Shown: piece by piece, positions 22,348 to 32,172 of the stretch
Layout of the letters: every line of letters begins with the position of its first letter
Numbering within the stretch: the stretch's first letter is position 1
Origin: Armigeres subalbatus
Taxonomy: Eukaryota; Arthropoda; Insecta; Diptera; Culicidae
Length of the DNA stretch: 64,000 nt
NCBI RefSeq assembly: GCF_024139115.2
Contig: NC_085140.1
Span: 228,500,352 to 228,564,351 of the forward strand
Direction: 5' to 3'
Notes under the pieces: model-generated
Database searches by the model: none
The model's input: the letters and a program-made list of their open reading frames with translations, nothing else
What the model was told of the DNA's origin: nothing
Position numbers and translations under genes: made by a program

Positions 22348-24270
22348 ATGGAAAACCAAGTCAATTCTTCAATTAGTGGTAGTACTGTAGGCGACAACCC
22401 CTTCGCAAGAGGTGGGTTGTTCAGGTCTCCGCCTAAGAGGCCAGAGGCAATAGTCGGTAGCTCAGTGCGCAGCGCCAGCGTGGGTCACTTAACCTTCATC
22501 TCGGCTAGAAAAACGCCGGTAGGGGTTATTGACGGCCCATGGCTTGTGGAGGCGATGAACCGCAAACGCGATGGGCTTTCGGCCTTCGAGGTGGCGACGG
22601 AACAGCTGGACGCCATCATCGACTTTGCGTCATCGAAGCATAATATCAGTAAGGGCCTCAAGAGGAGCTTGCAGAAACTTCGAAAGTCGATGCTGGACGC
22701 CAAGCTGGAGAGGGCGGTCGGGACGGCCAAGTGTAAACCCGTGAAATCGGTGGAGTCGAGGTCTACCCAGACTGAGGCCTAAGGATTCGCGGACTCGGGC
22801 AAGGTCGAATCGACCGAAGGCGTGCCAGCGAAGACGGTGGTACCAAAGTCTACCCAGACTGAGGCTCAAGTATTTGCGGGTACGTCGGGGGTGACTGCTC
22901 CAACGGAGCAGACACAAAAACAGGGGAGACAGTCTCCAGGGGATGAGCTCCCTGGGGGCCGCTCCAAAACGCGGAGGGTTACTACCCCGAACAAGGCTAG
23001 TGGGGCTGGGAAGCTGAACCCCGGCCAGGTACCTCCAAAACCGGGGGAGGAAGGACCTGGAAAGGTCCGTCCACCCAGGAAAGACGGTGGTAAGGGGTTA
23101 CGGCAGGCTGAGAGCTGTCAGCCGCACCAGACCAGGGAAATAGAGGGGGATGACGCCTCCTGGACCCTGGTCAAGAACAAGACGAAACCGAAGACGTCAA
23201 GGGCCGAAAAGAAGGCCCAGGCGAATGCGGGTAGCAAGAAGTCTATGGTAGGCGCCAATTGCTCCAGGAACGATGTCCTAGTCATCACGGCGGACGAGGC
23301 TAAGTACTCGGACGTCTTGAAGGCGATGAAGAGTGACGTCAAGCTCGGTGAACTCGGCGCCGACGTACGTCGAATAAGACGTACCCGGATGGGCGAGATG
23401 ATCCTCGAGCTGAAGCGGGGCGTCTCGCAAAAGGGCGCCGCCTACAAGAAGTTGGCGGAGGAGGTCCTAGGCGAGACGGTCAAGGTGCACTCACGACGGA
23501 GGTGAATCTAAGGGTTAAAGACCTGGACGAGATAATCGAAGTCAAGAGTTCGTCACGGCACTGCGGCGACAGTGTGAAGTGAAGACGCCCACCGCAGCCG
23601 TTCGGCTACGGAAAGGTCCGGCAGGGACGCAGGTAGCATTGGTTCGGCTAACTGCAGCGAACGCCTCCAAGGTAGTCAAGTTAGGGAGCGTCAAGGTGGG
23701 ATGGTCGGTATGCCCTGTGGGCATATACGAGCAACCCGAAGTTTGCTTCAAGTGCCTGGAACCGGGGCACAAGCAATGGGACTGCAAAGGCCCTGACAGA
23801 AGCAATCTCTGCCGACGCTGCGGATTGGAGGGAGATAAGGCACAATGCACAATGTAGGGGCCCTCCTTAGCCGTGCGGTAAGACGCGCGGCTACAAAGCA
23901 AGACCATGCTGAGGGTGGCTGGGTTCGATTCCCGGTGCCGGTCTAGGCAATTTTCGGATTGGAAATTGTTTCGACTTCCCTGGGCATAAATGTATCATCG
24001 TGTTAGCCTCATGATATACGAATGCAAAAATGGTAACTTGGCTTAGAAACCTCGTAGTTAATAACTGTGGAAGTGCTTAATGAACACTAAGCTGCGAGGC
24101 GGCTCTGTCCCAGTGTCGGGATGTAATGCCAATAAGAAGAAGAAGGCACAATGCTGCACGAACCCTCCCAATTGTTTGATTTGTTCCAGCAAAGCTGTGA
24201 ACAGCAAGCACCCCATGGGGGGTTCGATGTGCCCGGCGTTTAAGCGTGCTGCAAAATCACAGTGCAGGTA
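22348..24270 (+). pseudogene. R1-type ORF1 (gag) of element A, broken
   Basis: ORF1 is the RNA-binding gag of an R1-clade LINE. The ATG at 22348 aligns with that of element B (shared DPFAxRG..RSP pattern). An in-frame TAA (22780-22782) is followed by more of the same frame, with the short motif STQTEA duplicated across it. A lysine-rich stretch follows, then ILELKRGVSQKGAAYKKLAE (23400-23460). Two frameshifts near 23490 and 23560 precede the zinc knuckles CFKCLEPGHKQWDC and CRRCGLEGDKAQC. The third knuckle (CLICSSKA..KHPMGGSMC) lies beyond the SINE at 24160-24235, and the TAA falls at about 24268-24270. Confidence 0.8.
23849..24142 (+). mobile_element. Feilai-like tRNA-derived SINE inserted in gag
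   Basis: The 294-bp element has a tRNA-like head (TAGCCGTGCGGTAAGACGCG as A box, GGTTCGATTCCC as B box) and a body containing CTTCCCTGGGCATA. It ends in an AAGAAGAAG tail. The 12-bp TSD AAGGCACAATGC flanks it (23837-23848, 24143-24154). Pol III would transcribe it and a LINE would mobilise it. A second copy of the family, on the minus strand, lies at 38013-38872. Confidence 0.85.
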
Positions 24271-24668
24271 ACGCAGCTGGCTTGCTCGGCCTCGCCCGAG
24301 TGTTTGGTGTGCGCAGACAAGTCCCTCTGTGTGCTGGCGAATAGGCCCTATCGCAGAAAGGTCAATTTGGGGTGCACGCGGCATCATCATTCTTGATACC
24401 AGTCGTGCAGAGGGAAGCAGGCGCGAAGTCGACCCTTCCCACCTTCCGAGGACATAGGGCGTGGTAAGGCCACCTGGAAAGCCGGTAATGCGCTGGCACG
24501 ATACCATGGTGTTCTTCTAAAAAAGCGAGTCACAAAGTTCGATGCTGCAAGGACACGCAGCTAACCTCGAGGGTGCGTTGTGCACTGGCCCCCCTTTGAA
24601 GCATTACTTTCTGGTTGTACCGAAGGGACTATGGGCTTGGCGGCAATGGAAACGGTTTTTTTTTTTTT

Positions 24669-25630
24669 ACAAGGGAGAATGCATTTACACACTAACCCAG
24701 TACACGTGCATTGTAGTTGCCAAACTACCACACGGAAGTGTACTGGAGTGTCGGACTCGACCATACCGGTAATACCGACTAAACTCCCTTGGGCTCCACC
24801 ATCGTTTCCCCCAGGAACTACCTCCCAGTACTACTTCTGGGGATGGCAGTACTAAACGTACTCGCTCGTTCTCGCTCACACAGGCACCCGTCCCGTGCGA
24901 GACTGACTTGGGTGCTCGCTCTATCGCACCCTCAAACACACCCTACATACTCTGTTGCACCTCTGTCATGCCGTGCGGGTCTAACTTGTGTGCCCACCCT
25001 TCTCATGCCATGTGGGTCTAACTTGTATGCCCACCCAAACCCTTGATTCATGCTCATACACTCCATGCTTGCACACACGCTAACGCTCCTATGGGTCTGA
25101 CTTGTGTGCCCACCCTTCTCATGCCGTGCGGGACTAACTTTTGTGCCCACCCTTCTCATACCGTGTGGGACTAATTCTATGCCCACCTTTATCGTACCAT
25201 GCTCACCTCTTTCATTCAGTTCGCGCTGACACATACTACTCGAGTCATTCGACCTAACACTCCCTCTGGCATCCCTTGTGGGACTCTTCGCTTAGGTTCC
25301 CACTTCTGACATACCATGTGAGTCTGACTCACCTCGTTCATGCCATATGAGACTAGCTCAACACGACTCAACTCATTCCTTTCGTACCATGTGAGACTAA
25401 CTTGGATGCTCACCCACACTCCTCTGCCACGCCGCGGGGTATCAGTAGTCGTAGGAACCAACATTCCTGCGCTACTCCCAGCGCGGCGTGTGCAGTCCAT
25501 ACATACACCTATTCATTCACCCTTCTGCCATGCTTCGAGGTGACGATCTCGGTTGCCACCCGCTGCGCCATTACCTCTGCATGGGCAGACCATTCACACA
25601 CTTCTTCGCGTTCGGCACTTTCGCTCTAAC
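24669..25630 (-). repeat. 3' UTR of R1 element B with about 37-bp tandem repeats
   Basis: Between 24960 and 25400 units like CATGCCGTGCGGGTCTAACT followed by TGTGCCCACCCTTCT recur at least six times. The terminal 230 bp (24669-24895) are almost identical to 51867-52095, which identifies a second insertion of the same 3' end. Confidence 0.8.
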
Positions 25631-28600
25631 TCACAAGTTAGTCATGCTTGTCGATTGTTGCTCGGCGCGCCAGATTCTCTGCAAGCTGCAGGCAATCTGA
25701 GTGGTTGCAGTCGAGACTGCGTTCCACTTCTCCACCGCTTGACACATCCTTTGGATAAGATTATCCGGAGTTGTGTCCCGGCCGCAAACGTCTAGCATTG
25801 CTCTTCTTTCGACGTCGAAACGAGGACATACGAACAGTATGTGCTCTGCAGTTTCGTCAACACCTGGGCAGTCAGGGCAGACGGAGACCTCCGCGTGCCC
25901 AAACCTGTGGTGGTACTGTCGGAAACAGCCATGGCCTGACAGGAATTGTGTCAGATGGAAGTGAACCTCCCCATGGGGTCTCCCCACCCAGCTTGATATG
26001 TTAGGAATCAGCCGGTGGGTCCACCTACCTTTCGAGGAGTTATCCCACTCGCGCTGCCATCTGGCAACCGAAGTCACCCTGGTACGCTCGCGGGCTCCTC
26101 TGGTGCCACGTAGGTCAAAACACTCCTCGTCCTCCCGGATGACCAGCCCGACTGGCATCATACTCGCTATCACGCAGGATGCGTCGCGCGATACCGTGCG
26201 GTAGGCCGATATCACCCTGAGACACATCAAGCGGTAGGTGCTCTCCAGTTTCTGCAGGTAACTGGTTACCCCAGTGCTTTTGCCCAGGGCGGGCCGCCGT
26301 ACCTAAGAATAGATGCGGTAACGCCTGCCAGTAGCCTACGTCTACTGGCGCACACCTTGGAGCTGTTGGACATCATCCTCGATAATGCCGCCACAGCAGT
26401 CGAAGCCTTCTTGCACGCATATTCGACATGGCTACCGAAGGTAAGCTTGTCGTCTATGATGACCCCAAGAATCTTCAGACTCCGCTTTGAAGTGATCGCG
26501 ACGTCTCCCACGTGTACAACTGCATGTTGTGCCGACTTACGGTTGCTGACGATAACCACCTCCGTCTTATGTTGAGCGAGCTCAAGGCCTCTCGCACTCA
26601 TCCAGTCCGCCACAGTGCTGATCGCGTGTTCTGCGGTTAGCTCTACTCTACGGATTGACTCTCCGTAGACCTCTAGGGTTACATCGTCAGCAAAGCCGAC
26701 GATCTTCACACCAGGAGGGAACTTTAGCTTCAGAACCCCGTCATACATCAGGTTCCATAGTACCGGACCCAGGATTGACCCTTGCGGGACTCCTGCGGTA
26801 ATAGGAACACTTTTCTGACCGGCATCGGTCTCGTATAGCAGCACACGGTTCTGGAAGTAGCATTCCAAGATCCGGTACAGTCCCACCGGCAGGCTAAGCC
26901 GGTGTAACGAGAGCGCGATGGCATCCCAGCTTGCGCTGTTGAATGCGTTCTTCACGTCCAGTGTCACCAACGCACAGTATCGAATTCCTCGCCTTTTCCG
27001 TTGGATCGCTACCTCTGCAGTCTTGAGGACTGAATTGATAGCGTCCACCGTGGACTTACCCTTCCGAAAACCAAACTGGTTACTCGACAGGCCATCCGTA
27101 CCCTCTGCGTACGGGGTGAGCCTGTTGAGGATGATCCTCTCGAGCAGTTTACCCGTCGTGTCGATCAGGCAAATTGGTCTGTACGCCGATGGGTCACCCG
27201 GAGGCTTCCCGGCCTTCGGCAGCAGTACCAACTTCTGCCTTTTCCATCTCTCAGGAAAACAACACTCATCCAGGCATCTCTGCATAGCTAGCCTGAACAT
27301 GTTCGGGTTCGCTATGATCGCTGCCTGAAGTGCACTGTTTGGAACTCCATCGGGGCCTGGAGCTTTGTTCATCGCAAGGGTGTTAGCCACTGCGAGTAAC
27401 TCTTCGTTCGTCACCGGAGCCACCATTTCGGCCACACTCCCAGCGCCTTGCAGCGCAGGAGGAGGCCAGGGACTTGTGGCTCGGGACGGGAAGAGTACTT
27501 CGATAATCCTCGCCAACCGGTCCGGTGACCGTTCGGGGGGTGAAGAGCCCCCTTTGGTCTTGGCCATCACGATCCTATAGGCGTCACCCCACGGATTCGC
27601 ATTGGCACCCTCGCACAGGTTGTCGAAGCACGCTCTCTTGCTGCTCTTGATGGCCTTGTTAAGGGCCAGTCTCGCAGCTTGAAACACTTCCCGGCGGACC
27701 GCTCTTTCCTCCTCGGTGCGGGCTCGTTTCGTCCTACGTCTAGCCTTGAGGCAGGCTGATCGTAGGGCTGCAATTTCGGCACTCCACCAGTATACCGGGC
27801 GTCTGCCATTTCTTGGCAGGGCTTTCCTCGGCATAGTAGCGTCGCACGCGCGTGATAGGACAGCTATCAGCGCATCCCCGTTTAGACTGTCGGTGTTGGC
27901 CTCCAGTCCCAGGGCCGCGGTGAAAACTTCGCTGTCGAAGTGAATGGTCTTCCACCCACGGACCTGACAGGGATCACCCGCCCTCGGACGCTGCACACCA
28001 TAATTGATCTTGAAGCGAATTGCTAGGTGATCACTATGGGTGTAGTCCTCGTCTACCCTCCAGTCCAGGTCCGAGACCAGACTAGGGCTGACAAACGTTA
28101 CATCAATCCATGACTCGACCCCATTCCTACGGAATGTGCTACTGGCTCCGTCATTGACAAGCACTGCGTCGAGTTTTGCAAGTGCCTCGAGTAACGCTTG
28201 TCCCCTCTGATTGGTGCAGCGGCTGCCCCATTCCACTGCCCAAGCATTAAAGTCTCCCGCTATAACGAACGGGCTCCGACCTACTAGGTCGGCCGATAGC
28301 CTGTCGATCATCTGGTTGAACTGTTCCATTGGCCACCTTGGTGGGGCGTAGCAGCTACAATAGAACACCCCGTTGATCTTGGCTATCGCGACACCCTCCG
28401 CGGAGGAGTGTACAACCTCTTGAACGGGGTACCTTCCCGTTGTGCAGATTGCCGCCGACCTAGACCCGTCCGCCACCCAGTTGCCGTTGCCGGCAGGGAC
28501 GTTGTACGGGTCGGACAGGAGGGCGACATCGATCCTCGACTCCGAGACCGCCTGCCACAGCAGCTGCTGGGCAGGTGCACAGTGATTCAGATTCAGCTGT

Positions 28601-28644
28601 GTTACTTGCACGGCTTTTTCCGATTGGCTTCTCCGAAGGGACAC
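25631..28644 (-). pseudogene. R1-clade ORF2: endonuclease, reverse transcriptase, C-terminal zinc motif
   Basis: This encodes the enzyme for target-primed reverse transcription. A 792-codon open frame covers the endonuclease: QLNLNHC at about residue 17, GDFNAW at 130, WIDVTF, then HSDH near 205. The RT follows: KAPGPDGVPN, AYRPICLID, LDVKNAFNSA, GVPQGSILGP and FADD near residue 650. A single-base shift at about 26266 breaks the frame. The remaining 199 codons carry the R1-type C-terminal CPDC...H...C motif (about 25830-25875) and stop at 25631. The frame overlaps the gag stop by about 40 bases and has no obvious ATG near its start, consistent with translation coupled to ORF1. One lesion makes it a pseudogene, but a young one. 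Confidence 0.85.
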
Positions 28645-28683
28645 GCAGGCCCGCCCATAGCATGGTTCCGGGCCTGCTTCTTA

Positions 28684-29985
28684 GAGTAGAGTGGGGCAAG
28701 AGTGCGCGTGGGGTAAGAGTACGTTTTCGATTTTTTGAAGTAATAAAAAAAGATAAACTAGCAGCACTGCATCAGTTTGACAGGTATTCTGGCCAACTAT
28801 TATCATGTGTAATTGTAAACGATTTGAATAAACAACAAGAGAGATATGGAGTTAGATAACTTTTTAGTCATTTTGCTAAAAATAATTGGATTTCCGCAAC
28901 TAGTATTTCATTGCCATATATACGTTCAATCAGGTGAACATTATACCATTTCGATAACCTATTGTATAGAGTACTTTATGGTACAGAACACCAATCCGGT
29001 TGGTTTTCCAAGGAATCCTAACCATTACTTGAATAATTTTTTGGGACTGTGGGGTAAAAGTACGCAGGAACAGGTGGGGCAAGAGTACGCATATGAATTT
29101 TCAAGTTATGATGTCAAACCCGTATCTCCGGCCGAAATAAGACTTCTTCCAAAGCGTAAAGATTCACAACTAAGAAAAAAGGGACATAATTCGAAATTAT
29201 CGCAAGTTTTTAGGATAAGTTTAAGTAATTCGGTGTTAGAAAGGACTTAGCGAAAAAAGCACTGAAGCGAAATAATGAAATTGTATTAGGACTTGTTGTA
29301 CACCTAAACATAGTACGAAAACACAACTTCATCTAGATGATAATTTCATTTAATCAAAAGGAACATTCAAAAATTACGCAGCGTTTAGCTGGGAGGGGTT
29401 ATGAGATGTGTGACGATCCATATAATTTTGTAGGATTCATACAAATAGTGTAAGATAGGGGAGGGTGATGAAATAGCCAAATTTTACGTTACATGATTGG
29501 TGGACTTTCTTTAAGGAAAATGCCTTTGTATACGCCACACGAAACCTGATATATATTTTTACCTCTGTAGTTTTTGTATATATAAAAACAATGGTTTTTC
29601 GTATGAAAGTGCACATTTTTAGGACTCCCTTCCCCTTTAAGAGTTACGTAATCTTTAAATATTCCCTAATATATGCTCAATAAACATCAATTAAATGTTA
29701 TTAACTCTTATTTGTGTTAATATATACTAAAAGCACGTAAATGCGTGCTTTTACCCCACCCGATGCGTACTTTTACCCCACCAGTGGGGTAAGAGTACGT
29801 TTTTCACTTGTCTTGCAATAAGGGTTCTACTAAAACGAATCTCAATAATTTCAATATTTTTCCACTGGGTAACATAAAGGAAGAGTATATGAATCATCGA
29901 CACTGATTTGATATGCAGAAGCTTGCTTCATACGGGCTACATGATCGATTGAAAACTAAGTGCGTACTCTTGCCCCACTCTACTC
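28684..29985. mobile_element. 1.3-kb pogo/Tigger-like DNA transposon remnant, TA TSD
   Basis: The termini GAGTAGAGTGGGGCAAGAGT and its inverted copy are flanked by TA (28682-28683, 29986-29987). The word GTGGGGYAAGAGTACG or close variants recurs about six times in both orientations (near 28710, 29050, 29075, 29750-29800, 29965). These look like transposase-binding subterminal repeats. A degraded transposase C-terminus is listed separately. Confidence 0.75.
28846..29250 (+). pseudogene. Tigger/jerky-type transposase C-terminal remnant
   Basis: This 134-codon frame holds VSPAEIRLLPKRK (about 29118-29160) followed by RKKGHNSKLSQ. That pattern is like the region after the DDE domain in insect pogo/Tigger transposases (VSP.EI.PLPKA...RRKKGK). 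No DDE triad or DNA-binding domain remains. Part of the frame is made from the GTGGGG repeats. The call is tentative and short. Confidence 0.4.
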
Positions 29986-31332
29986 TACTGGCGCAGATAA
30001 GGCACCTAGGTGCCTTGTCGCATTCCTGTGCTTTGTGTCCCTCCTCGCCGCAGCGACGACACATCTTGCTTCGGTCTGGGCCCTTGCAGTCATAAGACTT
30101 GTGCCCGGACTCAAGGCACCGGTAGCACCTGTCCACTGAAGGTGGCTGGAGCACGCTTACTGGGCATACTGACCAGCCGATCTTCAGCTTCCCTTTCTCG
30201 ATGACCTTTTTGGCGTCAGCCACCGGTAGTCTGAGATAGGCTACCTGCGTGCCAAAGAATCCTCTTAGACGTACAGAGGACCGCTCAACCTCTGTGCCGC
30301 ACTGCTCTTTGACGGCAGAGACGACGTCTTCCGCGGTCGTGACCTCATCCAGCTGCTTACACTGGAGGGTCACTTCCGCACCCAACGACCTAACCTGAGC
30401 GCCGTCACCCAAGACCTCCTGGGCAAGCTTTTGTAAGCCACCCCGCTGGATTGCGCCACGCTTCAGTACCAAGATCATTTCACCGTTCTTGGTACGTCTA
30501 ACGCTGCGCACGTCCTGGCCCAGGGCCGATAGGCTATCGGCCGCTCGCAGCGATTTAAGGACATCGGCGTATTTGTCCTTGTCGGTTTTCACCAACAAGG
30601 CCTCGCCTCTGTCTCTCACTTTCTTCATTGGTCGAGGGGTGTTCGACTTCCGCCCCCTACTGACCAGTTGCCAAGGATTCGCATCCCCTTCGGCGGCTAC
30701 CGATGGCTGGCTGGGGCCAGCTTGTGGCTCAGCAACTTGTGCCTGTCTAGTGCCTTTCGCCTTCTTGGGCATACGCCCTTCAGGCTCCGGTGCACCATCC
30801 AGGCGACGCTTCGCATTAATGGTAGCGCGTTTGGGTCGCTTCTTACTTGGCGTTTTTTTGCCCTCACTGGCCGTAAGGGCGGTCGCCTCTTTCACCGCAG
30901 TAACACCGCTAGGGGAGGAGAGGGCCTTGGTCTGCGTACCTTTGGCTACCCTCTCTGCTTCCGCTACACGCCTGATATAAGCGACCTATTCTTGTCTTGC
31001 GACACGAACAGCTCGCCGGAGCACCAACAGGCTCTGCTTAAGCTCCTTGTTGGTGTTCTGCCTGCCGCTTACGAACTCGATGATCTCATCGAGTTGCTCG
31101 GCCACCACCCGTATCCCTGGTAGTGGCTCGTCAGGCGTGCAGGCAGGGCTACTCCCCACTACCACTGGAGACTCTTCGGTACTGCCAATAGCAGCTGCCG
31201 TCACTCCACTTGCCCCCTCTTTAATAGGGGACCTCGCTAGACCCCTTTTGGCAAAGGGGTCCGTCACCTCCAACTCCAAAGATTGGTTTCGTTCAATACT
31301 CATTTCTTATGGGTCCCCCATGGAAACGGTTT

Positions 31333-31456
31333 AGCGGGTCAGGGATGTAGTCCTGCCTCCCTCGTTTGCTATTGAAGGGTATCCCTAACCCCGCACTTCC
31401 TGGACAACCCAGGATATCTGTTGAGCAGATTCCCCCTCCATTGCTTAGGAAAAAAA
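31333..31456 (+). mobile_element. gag-only R1-type element A, 3' end with poly(A)
   Basis: It continues from ATGGAAACGGTTT into AGCGGGTCAGGGATGTAG, ends TTGCTTAGG plus a short A run (31450-31457), and is followed by the RTE-derived TSD AGCACTTTCCT. This proves that element A is a complete insertion lacking ORF2. Confidence 0.75.
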
Positions 31457-32165
31457 AGCACTTTCCTTTCGAAAACCCCAAGTGCGCGTTGGTCCTCCAT
31501 GAGCATCGTCCACGTCTCGTGTCCGTAGAGGACTACCGATCTAATGAGCGTTTTGTAGATAGTCAGTTTGGTACGGCGGCGAACTCTATTCGATCGGAGC
31601 GTCTTGCGGAGTCCGATTCGCTTAGCTTCCCTTTTCAGTCTGATGTAGGCTTCCTCCATCTTCTCAAAGTTACGTGCCATAATATCTATGCGAAGCCAAA
31701 TAGCTGGACGGACATTTTTGAAAATTTTACCACTCGTGTTAATCCCTGCTCTTTGTATTATCCCTTCCAAAGCGATGTTGAATAGCAGACACGAAAGACC
31801 ATCACCTTGCCGTAGCCCTCTGCGCGTTTCGAAGGGACTCGAGAATGCCCCTGAAACTTGAACTACGCACATCACCCGATCCATTGTCGCCTCGATCAAC
31901 CGTGTCAGTTTATCCTGAAATCCGTTTTCGTGTATTAGCTGCCATAGCTGGTCCCGATCGATTATATCATATGCGGCTTTGATGTCGATGAATAGATGAT
32001 GCGTGGGCACGTTGTATTTGCGGCATTTCTGCAGTACTTGGCGAATGGCGAACACCTGGTCCGTGGTAGAGCATTCGCCTATAAAACCAGCCTGGTACTG
32101 CCCCACGAGCTCTCTTGCAATTGGTGTTAGTCGACGGTATAAAATTGGGAGAGTACCTTGTAGGC
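31457..32165 (-). mobile_element. RTE RT-domain part, right half of the split host copy
   Basis: It resumes the RTE sequence at AGCACTTTCCTTTCGAAAAC. It encodes RT blocks LFIDIKAAYDIIDRDQLW and GLRQGDGLSCLLF but has a deletion that removes the FADD box (near 31690) and another near 31610. It is 5'-truncated at about 32165, followed by the GTTCGGA repeat. Confidence 0.85.
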
Positions 32166-32172
32166 GTTCGGA

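Larger units (their letters stand above)
22118..24658 (+). mobile_element. gag-only R1-type LINE (element A), 5' main part
   Basis: The element starts at 22118 inside the RTE copy and has a GC-rich 5' UTR (22118-22347), ORF1 (22348-24270) and about 370 bp without an ORF2. It is interrupted by a SINE (23849-24142) and by R1 element B, inserted at ATGGAAACGGTTT (24646-24658). Its last 125 bp with poly(A) lie at 31333-31456. Its own TSD is AGCACTTTCCT (22107-22117, 31457-31467). Confidence 0.8.
28602..31303 (-). pseudogene. R1-clade ORF1 (gag) of element B, split by a pogo-like element
   Basis: The ATG at 31303 opens MSIERNQSLELE. One in-frame TAG at about 30983-30985 is the only stop before the insertion. 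The middle is lysine/arginine-rich (KKTPSKKRPKRA). Zinc knuckles CYRCLESGHKSYDC and CRRCGEEGHKAQEC lie at about 30000-30120. The transposon at 28684-29985 cuts the third knuckle after CLICAS. Reading across the empty TA site gives KKQARNHAMGGPAC and a TAA at 28602-28604, so the gene was intact there before insertion. It partners ORF2 in the same transcript. Confidence 0.85.
24659..31319 (-). mobile_element. R1-clade LINE (element B), near complete
   Basis: This element has its poly(A) (T run to 24668 on the plus strand) at the low end and its 5' end at 31319, only 16 bp before the ORF1 ATG, so slight 5' truncation is likely. The 13-bp TSD ATGGAAACGGTTT flanks it (24646-24658, 31320-31332). 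Order on the minus strand is ORF1, overlapping ORF2, then a 0.97-kb 3' UTR rich in tandem repeats. A 1.3-kb pogo-like transposon sits in ORF1. Apart from that insertion I see only one stop and one frameshift, so it is much younger than the Jockey or RTE copies. Confidence 0.85.

Noticed and set aside
24880..25630. CRISPR-like array of about 37-bp units
   Set aside because: Units are contiguous, diverged tandem repeats without unique spacers, located in a LINE 3' UTR of a eukaryotic genome.
22118..31456. Twin-priming inversion of one R1 element (5' part inverted relative to the 3' part)
   Set aside because: Both orientations carry their own gag gene, and two independent TSDs (AGCACTTTCCT, ATGGAAACGGTTT) show that one element is inserted in the other.
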